A stretch of 54,513 bases of DNA. It comes from Ectothiorhodospiraceae bacterium. GTDB taxonomy: Bacteria; Pseudomonadota; Gammaproteobacteria; SZUA-152. The translations under genes and the position numbers were made by a program. Location: positions 1-54,513 of the forward strand of contig NVUB02000245.1 of NCBI GenBank assembly GCA_002401775.2. The letters are read 5' to 3'. This document shows positions 48,163 through 54,513 of this stretch, in pieces (position 1 is the first letter of the stretch; each line of letters begins with the position of its first letter). The notes under the pieces were generated by a model, which did not search any database, was not told where the DNA came from, and saw only the letters and a list, made by a program, of their open reading frames with translations.

Positions 48163-49101
48163 TTGCCGCTTTTACTTTCTCGTTTAGCCAGTGCCGCCGT
48201 GGTGATCTTCGGTGTGCTGGTGCTGGTGTTTTTGCTAATCCACATGGTGCCGGGCGATCCGGTAGAGGTGATGCTGGGTGAATCGGCGCAGGCGGCGGAT
48301 CGTGAGGCGTTGCGGCAGTCATTGGGGTTGGATAAGCCCCTGCTGTCCCAGTTCTGGACTTATCTCGGCAATATCGCGCAGTTTGATCTTGGTACATCTC
48401 TGCATTCAAAGCGACCGATCTTTGATATTTTGGTGGAACGTCTCCCAGCGACCCTGGAGCTGACGCTAGCCGCATTACTGGTGGCGGTGCTGATCGCCTT
48501 TCCATTGGGTGTGTTGTCTGCGGTAAAAAAAGACTCCGTCTGGGATCACGGCGCTATGGGCGTATCGTTGCTGGGGGTGTCGATTCCCAATTTCCTCATG
48601 GGGCCAATCTTAATATTAGTGTTTGCGTTATGGCTAGGCTGGTTTCCGGTGACGGGGCGTGATGGTCTGGCGTCACTGGTGTTGCCTGCGATTACCCTCG
48701 GCACGGCGATGGCGTCGATTCTCTCACGAATGATCCGGGCAACCCTGCTGGAAGTGCTGGGTGAAGATTACATTCGTACTGCGCGCGCCAAAGGCCTCGG
48801 CCCTGGCACGGTGATTTGGCGACACGCCTTGAGGAATGCCCTGTTGCCGGTAATCACCTTGTTGGGCCTACAACTGGGCGCACTGTTGGCCGGTGCGGTG
48901 ATTACCGAAGCGGTATTTTCCTGGCCGGGCATCGGCCAGTTGGTCATCGAGGCGATCCAGCGCCGTGATTATCCAGTGGTACAAGCCTGTGTGTTATTAA
49001 TCAGCCTGACTTACGTGTTGGTCAACACCTTCACGGATCTCGCTTACGGTTGGTTTGACCCGCGCATACGATTCGGCGCCTCAAATGCAGGCCGCGCATG
49101 A
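48163..49101 (+). CDS. Dpp/Opp-type ABC transporter permease (DppB-like)
   Basis: The protein has 312 residues, a TTG start and GAGGACAGGG just upstream. It has about six helices. The N-terminal motif FLLIHMVPGDPVEVMLG and the EAA loop EDYIRTARAKGLGPGTVIWRH are typical of peptide/nickel permeases of the BPD_transp_1 family. It overlaps the second permease by 4 bp. A binding protein and ATPase are missing beside it. The likely binding protein is at 19379-20959. The gene start lies directly at the break with the coding remnant on the other strand. Confidence 0.92.
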   Translation: MPLLLSRLASAAVVIFGVLVLVFLLIHMVPGDPVEVMLGESAQAADREALRQSLGLDKPLLSQFWTYLGNIAQFDLGTSLHSKRPIFDILVERLPATLELTLAALLVAVLIAFPLGVLSAVKKDSVWDHGAMGVSLLGVSIPNFLMGPILILVFALWLGWFPVTGRDGLASLVLPAITLGTAMASILSRMIRATLLEVLGEDYIRTARAKGLGPGTVIWRHALRNALLPVITLLGLQLGALLAGAVITEAVFSWPGIGQLVIEAIQRRDYPVVQACVLLISLTYVLVNTFTDLAYGWFDPRIRFGASNAGRA

Positions 49102-49943
49102 ATAGTGCTGTGGCGATGAAACAAAATCGATTCACTTTGTCCCGGATATTGGGGTTGTGGTTACCGATGGCGGTGATTGTGTTGTGGACGCTGGTATCGC
49201 TGACGGCATCTATTCTGCCCTTAACGCCGGACAAAATTGCGCTGGAACATATCCTAATGCCCCCCGGTAGTGAATTGTTACTGGGTGCCGATGATCTAGG
49301 ACGCTCACTGGCAGCACGGGTGTTGGCGGGTGCGCAGACGTCGTTTATCGTTGCCCTGTGGGTGGTGTTGGTTTCAACGGTTTTAGGCACCTGCATCGGT
49401 GCTTTTAGTGGTTATCTCGGTGGGCGTGTCGATTTACTCGTGGTGCGTATTATCGATATCTTTCTCGCCTTTCCCGGTATTTTATTAGCCATTGCACTCG
49501 CGGGCATTCTTGGCCCCGGTATTGAAAATGTAGTGATTGCGTTGAGCGTTGTAGGCTGGGTAGGGTATGCACGCCTGGCGCGGGCACAAGTATTGAGCCT
49601 CAAACACCGCGAGCACGTACAGGCTGCCATTGCCCTGGGTGCCGGCACCGGGCGTATCGTGTTTCGGCATCTGCTGCCATTGTTGATGGCTCCTCTTATC
49701 GTTGAAGCCAGTTTTGGCGTCGCGGGAATTGTGATTGCTGAGGCAGGGCTGTCATTTTTGGGGTTGGGTGTGCAACCGCCTGAAGCCTCCTGGGGCAGTA
49801 TGATCCGCGATGGCGCACGTTATCTTTTGGTGGCACCGCATATGGTACTGGTGCCGGGAGTGTCCTTAATGCTGGTCGTGTTGTCCGTCAACCTGCTGGG
49901 TGATCGATTGCGTGACAAACTGGACGTGCATAACCGGAATTAG
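49098..49943 (+). CDS. Dpp/Opp-type ABC transporter permease (DppC-like)
   Basis: The protein has 281 residues. ATGA overlap with the upstream permease indicates translational coupling. It has an N-terminal helix, a long periplasmic loop with LLGADDLGRSLAARVLAGAQ, and an EAA loop with REHVQAAIALGAG and FRHLLPLL. AEAGLSFLGLGVQPPEASWG is the DppC hallmark. It forms the translocation pore with its neighbour. ATPase subunits must be encoded elsewhere. Confidence 0.93.
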   Translation: MNSAVAMKQNRFTLSRILGLWLPMAVIVLWTLVSLTASILPLTPDKIALEHILMPPGSELLLGADDLGRSLAARVLAGAQTSFIVALWVVLVSTVLGTCIGAFSGYLGGRVDLLVVRIIDIFLAFPGILLAIALAGILGPGIENVVIALSVVGWVGYARLARAQVLSLKHREHVQAAIALGAGTGRIVFRHLLPLLMAPLIVEASFGVAGIVIAEAGLSFLGLGVQPPEASWGSMIRDGARYLLVAPHMVLVPGVSLMLVVLSVNLLGDRLRDKLDVHNRN

Positions 49944-49968
49944 TTTTTAGGGCGAGTATGGTCTCAGA

Positions 49969-50033
49969 CTTCGAATATACCCGTAACGATTGAAAGTTAG
50001 GTGTTACTACGGGTTCATTAGCAGGCTTCGAAG
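49969..50033. repeat. Nested inverted repeat after the permease genes
   Basis: ACCCGTA (49979-49985) faces TACTACGGGT (50005-50014), inside a CTTCGAA (49969-49975)/TTCGAAG (50027-50033) pair. It could end the permease transcript or be a small palindromic repeat. Confidence 0.45.
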
Positions 50034-50083
50034 ACACTAGCAGGGCATAAAGGCCTGCCTACCAATCTACTGCGGATAACATT

Positions 50084-50482
50084 ATGCCAAACCCGATAGC
50101 CTTACAACTCGAAAAAAACAAAAAAAATGCGGTGGCCTTTTACGAACTCATGTTCAATCAATGCCAGCCGGCATTGGCCATGGAGCAGTTCGTTGGGGAT
50201 GAGTACATTCAGCATAACCCCCATGTGGGCGACGGCAAGGCTGCCTTTATCGACTATTTTACCCGCATGGCGAAGGATTTTCCCGGCAAGCATGTGACGT
50301 TTAAACGCATCATTGCGGAACAAGACTATGTTGTGTTGCACTGTTTGCAACAGTGGCCGGGTGACTCAGATTACGCGGGCATTGATATCTTTCGTTTTGA
50401 TACCGAGGGAAAAATCGTTGAACATTGGGATGTGTTACAAACGGTGCCGGAAACATCTGAAAATCAGAACACGATGTTTTAA
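50084..50482 (+). CDS. SnoaL-like (NTF2-fold) protein
   Basis: The protein of 132 residues has the NTF2/SnoaL cone fold pattern: AVAFYELMFNQ, YIQHNPHVGDGKAAFIDYF, VVLHCLQQWPGD and IDIFRFDTEGKIVEHWDVLQ. Such proteins are isomerases, cyclases or binding proteins. No assignment beyond the fold is possible. It sits between the permeases and nagZ in the same direction. Confidence 0.88.
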   Translation: MPNPIALQLEKNKKNAVAFYELMFNQCQPALAMEQFVGDEYIQHNPHVGDGKAAFIDYFTRMAKDFPGKHVTFKRIIAEQDYVVLHCLQQWPGDSDYAGIDIFRFDTEGKIVEHWDVLQTVPETSENQNTMF

Positions 50483-50489
50483 TCGGCGT

Positions 50490-50605
50490 TTGGTTTATTG
50501 CTGGCAATCAATTCCGTGGGGTGAACAAAGTGAACCCCAACGCCTCATCAAATTTCAGTGTTGGGGGGGTGCTCTACGCACCCCAACCTACAAACTTCAG
50601 AGGTT
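50490..50605. repeat. Repeat-like GC-rich stretch before nagZ
   Basis: A GTGGGGTGAAC...GAACCCCAAC pair and a following GGGGTGC-TCTAC-GCACCCC hairpin lie between the SnoaL-like gene and nagZ. This resembles common dispersed hairpin elements. Confidence 0.5.
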
Positions 50606-50613
50606 CCTAAAAA

Positions 50614-51660
50614 ATGTCACTAGGCCCTATTATGCTGGATCTTGTTGGTCTGGAAATCAGCGCACAAGAGCGTGAAATATTATTACACCCGCTGGTGGGT
50701 GGCGTTATTCTGTTTACCCGTAACTATGAGTCACCTGACCAGCTTCAACGCTTGGTTTCTGATATCCATAGCCTGCGCGAGCCGCATCTATTAGTGTCGG
50801 TCGACCACGAAGGCGGGCGGGTACAACGCTTTCGAGAGGGATTTACGGCGTTACCCCCAGCGGGTGTGTTCGGGGAAATATATGCAGATGATCCCAAACG
50901 TGCCAAGCAACTCGCCGAAACCTGTGGCTGGCTGATGGCCGCAGAGTTACGTGCTGAAGGCGTGGATTTCAGCTTTGCCCCGGTGCTGGATCTGGATTAT
51001 GGGGTTAGCAGTGTCATTGGCGACCGCGCCTTCCATCGCGAACCGGAAATAGTGGGTGACTTGGCCATTTCATACATGTTGGGTATGCAACGCGCGGACA
51101 TGCTAGCCACGGGCAAGCACTTTCCGGGGCATGGTGCGGTGGTGGCAGATTCACATGTTGACATGCCCGTAGACCAACGCCGTTATGAAGAAATTTATGC
51201 GCAGGATGTGAAACCCTTTGGGCGATTAATCCAAGCGGGATTAGACGCCATTATGCCTGCCCATGTGATCTATGAGCAGGTTGATGACAAACCCGCCTGC
51301 TTCTCGTCATATTGGCTGAAAACAGTATTACGAGAACGCATGGGATTCCAGGGGGTCATTTTTAGTGATGACCTCACCATGAAAGGGGCGCATGTGATGG
51401 GTAATATTGTGGAGCGAGGTCAGGCAGCACTGTCGGCAGGTTGTGATATGGTGCTGGTGTGTAACCACCCCGATGAAGCCATCCAATTGCTAGACCAATT
51501 GACCGTTATCAATGATCTCGTGTCTTATGCACGGCTCGCTCGGTTACCGGAACGCCATAAGTTTGACCGCCAGCAACTACAGCAGACCCCTGGCTGGCAG
51601 CACGCTGTAAGTACGGCGCAGGCCTTGTGTAGCAAGGGGGCAGGCGAACTGGCAATGTAG
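50614..51660 (+). CDS. nagZ: Beta-N-acetylhexosaminidase (GH3)
   Basis: The protein has 348 residues, the usual NagZ length, with no signal peptide, as expected for a cytosolic enzyme. Motifs are LVSVDHEGGRVQRF, the conserved KHFPGHGAVVADSHVD with the catalytic His, and the nucleophile Asp in IFSDDLTMKGAHVMG. It cleaves GlcNAc from anhydromuramyl-peptide fragments in peptidoglycan recycling. Close linkage to peptide permeases suggests a possible link to muropeptide uptake, which is inference. Confidence 0.95.
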   Translation: MSLGPIMLDLVGLEISAQEREILLHPLVGGVILFTRNYESPDQLQRLVSDIHSLREPHLLVSVDHEGGRVQRFREGFTALPPAGVFGEIYADDPKRAKQLAETCGWLMAAELRAEGVDFSFAPVLDLDYGVSSVIGDRAFHREPEIVGDLAISYMLGMQRADMLATGKHFPGHGAVVADSHVDMPVDQRRYEEIYAQDVKPFGRLIQAGLDAIMPAHVIYEQVDDKPACFSSYWLKTVLRERMGFQGVIFSDDLTMKGAHVMGNIVERGQAALSAGCDMVLVCNHPDEAIQLLDQLTVINDLVSYARLARLPERHKFDRQQLQQTPGWQHAVSTAQALCSKGAGELAM

Positions 51661-52032
51661 GGAATCTTTATTGAGACTCGCGGTCTGAGGTGCTGGTCGT
51701 ACCAGAATGGGCGATCAGGGCGAGTTTCAGTTTTAGCGTTATGTGCCGTTATCAATTTACGATTAAAATGACCAATTCAGGTTAATCGGGTTTTAGTAAC
51801 AAACAGGGGTTAAACGCGTCGAATCTCTGGGTATTGGCTTTGAAGGCAGATGAAATAAAATTTGTCACAGATAAAATGATGAGATAGCATCCGTCAGGTA
51901 TTTTGTGAGGAAGTCAGTATTGAGTTGTGATAGATGCGGGATAAATTCCTGCCTTAATGTACTTGTAGAGCTTGATAACTATTTATTTGGGTTGTACTCA
52001 TACAGAATTTATATAACTGATGGAGAATATCG
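51661..52032. promoter_or_regulatory. Upstream region of the bufferin operon
   Basis: No gene is seen. GTAAC (51796-51800) followed after about 16 bases by CGTC/CGAA (51817-51823) resembles an ECF-sigma promoter. If real, the leader to the bufA start would be about 200 bases. Confidence 0.3.
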
Positions 52033-52290
52033 ATGAAAGCACTGAAAATAACGAATATCGCTTTAGCCGTAGCGGCTGCTGGCTTGTTTGCAATAGCACC
52101 AATGGCGACTGTTATGGCTGGAAGTGGTCATGATAAAGTACATTGTTACGGCGTCAACAAATGCAAAGGCAATAATGATTGCAAATCTGCTGACAATGCC
52201 TGTAAAGGCCAAGGGTCTTGCAAAGGCCAGGGCTTTGTTGGAATGTCCAAAGCAGCTTGCGACAAAGTTGGCGGTAAAGTCGGCGACTAG
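52033..52290 (+). CDS. bufA2: BufA2-like bufferin precursor (copper-binding modified peptide)
   Basis: The protein has 85 residues and a GGAG ribosome site. A Sec signal (to about VMAG, residue 30) precedes a Cys/Gly/Lys-rich core. It has six cysteines in the family pattern [25 protein letters not shown] and a late AACDKVGGK. By family knowledge, the MNIO enzyme encoded downstream modifies core cysteines to make a periplasmic copper chelator. The gene is separated from bufB by a terminator. The assignment rests on precursor pattern plus the two partner genes. Confidence 0.9.
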   Translation: MKALKITNIALAVAAAGLFAIAPMATVMAGSGHDKVHCYGVNKCKGNNDCKSADNACKGQGSCKGQGFVGMSKAACDKVGGKVGD

Positions 52291-52608
52291 TCTTTAGCCC
52301 GGAGATTTCATAAATTTGCGCAAAGATCGCGCAGGATATTGGTTTCACAGGGAAATTTTCGAAAGAGACACGTATCATTGATTACGGGCGATAGAGGAAA
52401 TATTTCCTGTGGAATCAATAGACAAGTGAGATTGTGCATAATTTATGAATTATCCGGGTTAGTAGTACGCATACGTAGCCGGTGTGGCAAGGGCGTTAGT
52501 GACCTTGTGACACCGGCTTTTTTTATGCTTCAATGCTTATTTTTTTACCACGAAGTGTGGACGAAACAAATAATTAGCAGTGTGTATCTGGTTACAGAAG
52601 GTGGGTGA
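52291..52608. other. Spacer between bufA and bufB
   Basis: The 318 bases hold the terminator at 52477-52524 and a GAAGGTGGG ribosome site of bufB. An open frame 52339-52608 crosses the terminator and is not believed to be a gene. Confidence 0.6.
52477..52524 (+). terminator. Strong intrinsic terminator between bufA and bufB
   Basis: AGCCGGTGTGGCAAGG (52477-52492) pairs with CCTTGTGACACCGGCT (52502-52517) with two central mismatches, followed by a T-run. It likely stops most transcripts after the precursor gene and lets a fraction read into the enzyme genes. Confidence 0.85.
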
Positions 52609-53475
52609 GTGAAACAGTTCGATAATAAGGATAAGCCATTCCTTGGCTATGGATTAGGTCTTAGGCCGGAATATTACGATACCATCGTTGAAACCCGGCC
52701 CGATGTAGACTGGTTTGAAATATTATCTGAAAACTATATGGTTGATGGCGGAAAGCCATTGCATTTCCTTGACCGGATTCGGGAAAATTATCCTGTGGTG
52801 ATGCATGGCGTATCGATGTCCATCGGCAGTACCGACCCTCTTAATAAAGAATATTTGAAACAACTCAAGCAATTGATTGCTCGTGTGCAACCACGCTGGA
52901 TATCGGACCACCTGTGCTGGACTGGGCAGGGTGGTCAAAATTTACATGACTTGATGCCGTTACCTTATAACGAGGAGGCAATCGCACACGTTGTGGACAG
53001 AGTGCAACAAGTGCAGGATTATTTGGGCCAACGCCTGTTGCTGGAAAATGTATCCAGTTATGTGACTTATGTACAATCAGAGATGACAGAGTGGGAATTT
53101 TATAGCGAAATTGTAAAGCGTGCTGACTGTTTGATGTTGTTCGACGTCAATAACATATACGTAAGTGCGCGAAATCATGGATTTGACCCCCTGGACTATA
53201 TTCGCGGCGTGCCGGCAGAGCGTGTCTGGCAATGCCATTTGGCCGGGCATTCAGATTATGGTGATTATGTCATCGATACCCATGATCACCCCGTTGCCAA
53301 GCCTGTGTGGGACTTGTATGCCGAAGCCTTGAAACATTTTGGACCAGTGTCCTCCATGATAGAACGCGATGATCAATATCCACCCTTCGATGAGCTGCTG
53401 GCAGAATTATCCGAACTGCGTGATATCGCGCAGAGAGTGATCGGTAAGGTTGAGACAACGTCATGCCCAACCTGA
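52609..53475 (+). CDS. bufB: MNIO-family (DUF692) bufferin-maturation enzyme
   Basis: The protein has 288 residues and starts at a GTG with GAAGGTGGG upstream. It is a TIM-barrel MNIO (multinuclear non-haem iron oxidase) enzyme. Metal-site residues are seen in VVMHGVSMSIG, WISDHLCWTG, LLLENVSSYV, LMLFDVNNIYVSARNHG, CHLAGHSDYG, IDTHDHPV and MIERDDQYP. By family knowledge, it converts cysteine in BufA to a metal-binding heterocycle, with BufC as partner. It overlaps bufC by 13 bp. Confidence 0.95.
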   Translation: MKQFDNKDKPFLGYGLGLRPEYYDTIVETRPDVDWFEILSENYMVDGGKPLHFLDRIRENYPVVMHGVSMSIGSTDPLNKEYLKQLKQLIARVQPRWISDHLCWTGQGGQNLHDLMPLPYNEEAIAHVVDRVQQVQDYLGQRLLLENVSSYVTYVQSEMTEWEFYSEIVKRADCLMLFDVNNIYVSARNHGFDPLDYIRGVPAERVWQCHLAGHSDYGDYVIDTHDHPVAKPVWDLYAEALKHFGPVSSMIERDDQYPPFDELLAELSELRDIAQRVIGKVETTSCPT

Positions 53476-54245
53476 AAGAACTGCAAAGCGCCTTCCAGCG
53501 TAATGTGTTGACCGGAGACAAAGAATTTGTTCCGCAAGTCGTCAGCAGCGAAACGGTTTCCAGTCATGAACGCCTGCTTATTTATGCCAATGCATATTAT
53601 TCCCGACTGGAAGAAGCACTGGAAGCTGATTACGGGATAGTGAAGCAGTTACTGGGTGACGATGTCTTTAGTGAAACCTGTATTGCTTATACACACAAAT
53701 ATCCCTCCCACTATTATTCGTTGCGATGGTTTGGACAAGATTACCCAACATTTTTGGGTTATAAAGCAGACAGCGGCGAACATCACTGGCCTGCAGAAAT
53801 GGCAGAGTTTGAGTGGAACTTCACTGGTGCCTTTGATGCAGCCAATGTTAAATCAGCCACAGAAGAAGATGCCGCAGCGATTGCCCCCGATGCCTGGCCA
53901 ACATTAAAAATGTCATTTCATCCATCGGTACACACCGTGGTCTTTTGGTGGAATACACAGGATTGCTGGAGAGCCGCAAAAGATAATAAACCCGTACCAG
54001 AACCTGTGCGGCTATCGGCACCAGGTTTGTGCCTGTTATGGCGTGATGGATTAACGACGAGTTATCGATCTGTTGAGCCTGATGAAGCGGTGTGTTTGCA
54101 AGCCGCACTGGCAGGTGCTGATTTTTCAGAAATATGCGGAGCACTGGCAGAAGAAATGCAAGATCAGGTGATGGTGCCAATGAAAGCCGCAGGATTTCTG
54201 AAAAGCTGGTTGGCTGTGGGGATGATTACTGGTTTTCTGGAGTAA
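53463..54245 (+). CDS. bufC: DUF2063 bufferin partner protein (recognition subunit)
   Basis: The protein has 260 residues. The N-terminal DUF2063 domain (LKELQSAFQRNVLTGD, RLLIYANAYYSRLEEALEAD, HKYPSHYYSLRWFGQDYPTF) is followed by a C-terminal winged-helix-like region ending KAAGFLKSWLAVGMITGF. Family members help the MNIO enzyme bind its precursor. The start overlaps the end of bufB, so translation is coupled. No DoxX membrane gene follows within the window. Confidence 0.92.
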   Translation: MPNLKELQSAFQRNVLTGDKEFVPQVVSSETVSSHERLLIYANAYYSRLEEALEADYGIVKQLLGDDVFSETCIAYTHKYPSHYYSLRWFGQDYPTFLGYKADSGEHHWPAEMAEFEWNFTGAFDAANVKSATEEDAAAIAPDAWPTLKMSFHPSVHTVVFWWNTQDCWRAAKDNKPVPEPVRLSAPGLCLLWRDGLTTSYRSVEPDEAVCLQAALAGADFSEICGALAEEMQDQVMVPMKAAGFLKSWLAVGMITGFLE

Positions 54246-54280
54246 CTTTTACATTTTTTATGGCATTAGCGTTTAGGGAT

Positions 54281-54404
54281 TAGTGCCAAGTGCCAAGTGC
54301 CAAGCGAAGAAGACCCGGGTTAATCTTTCTCTGCGACCTTTGCGTTTACCACTCCCAAGGTGGAAATAACCTGTCAGGTAACTACGTAACCTGACCTTGT
54401 ACGA
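54281..54404 (-). repeat. Inverted family B repeat at the window end
   Basis: A copy of the 32.4-kb repeat unit lies in reverse orientation (purine-tract core about 54325-54370) with its palindrome GTCAGGT-N9-ACCTGAC at 54373-54395. A 9-bp tandem GTGCCAAGT (54282-54303) lies beside it. The last 110 bases of the window are unassigned. Confidence 0.8.
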
Positions 54405-54513
54405 TCAATGTCAGTTACTAAAAGGTTATGAGACAGGGTAAACACCTGTCATTATCGAGTACGATGAAGAAGTATCCGGGAAGGCCGTCCTGACCTTAAG
54501 CCATGAGCTTGTA

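Noticed and set aside
52339-52608. 89-codon open frame between bufA and bufB
   Set aside because: It crosses a strong terminator, lacks a ribosome site and has no coding character.

Overview
The window reads as chromosomal DNA of a free-living Gram-negative bacterium, most likely a gammaproteobacterium. The grounds are outer-membrane beta-barrel and lipoprotein genes, NagZ, SprT, a Dpp-type transporter, bufferin genes and GlgA/GlgB/GlgC/GlgP of proteobacterial type. The genus cannot be fixed from the sequence alone. I see no tRNA, rRNA, CRISPR array, phage gene or intact transposase.

Layout. 0.3-2.0 kb: an ABC-class ATPase (minus). 2.4-3.6 kb: a PiT phosphate transporter. 4.2-11.0 kb: an envelope cluster with a GT-C glycosyltransferase (minus), a small exported cytochrome-like protein that lacks the haem histidine, a beta-barrel protein, a TVP38/disulfide-reductase fusion, a GT2 glycosyltransferase and a DUF547 protein. 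11.2-14.3 kb: a BaiN/HI0933-like flavoprotein, a repeat-rich gap and a UMF1-family MFS transporter. 14.5-21.0 kb: a Ser/Thr signalling set (CHASE2 kinase, PP2C phosphatase, FHA protein), then a CYTH protein and a Dpp-type substrate-binding lipoprotein. 21.1-28.8 kb: a di-haem RoxA/peroxidase-like lipoprotein, a periplasmic-binding-protein/histidine-kinase pair, a broken sensor gene, a sulfotransferase and an L,D-transpeptidase. 28.9-47.0 kb: storage and compatible-solute carbohydrate metabolism, with sucrose-phosphate synthase/phosphatase, fructokinase, glgB-glgA (minus), divergent glgC, a GH57 glucanase/transferase, malQ and glgP (minus). A frameshifted cytochrome c gene lies between malQ and glgP. 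47.3-51.7 kb: SprT-like protein, two Dpp-type permeases, a SnoaL-like protein and NagZ. 52.0-54.2 kb: a three-gene bufferin operon (BufA2-like precursor, MNIO/DUF692 enzyme, DUF2063 partner) for a copper-binding modified peptide.

The genes fit together as follows. GlgC makes ADP-glucose and GlgA and GlgB build glycogen. GlgP, MalQ and probably GH57 remodel or degrade it. SPS and fructokinase link the same hexose pool to sucrose. The kinase, phosphatase and FHA protein form a phosphothreonine circuit. The Dpp-type binding protein (19.4-21.0 kb) and its likely permeases (48.2-49.9 kb) are separated by about 27 kb that contains the carbohydrate genes. A truncated coding remnant sits right at the permease start, which suggests a rearrangement.

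Intergenic regions carry at least two dispersed repeat families, a 142-bp element with perfect 16-bp inverted ends, a REP-like hairpin and many short tandem repeats. The best candidates for a second look are the bufferin operon with its internal terminator, a GlgA whose KTGGL motif reads MTGGL, two frameshifted genes, the split transporter and the TVP38-fusion envelope cluster.
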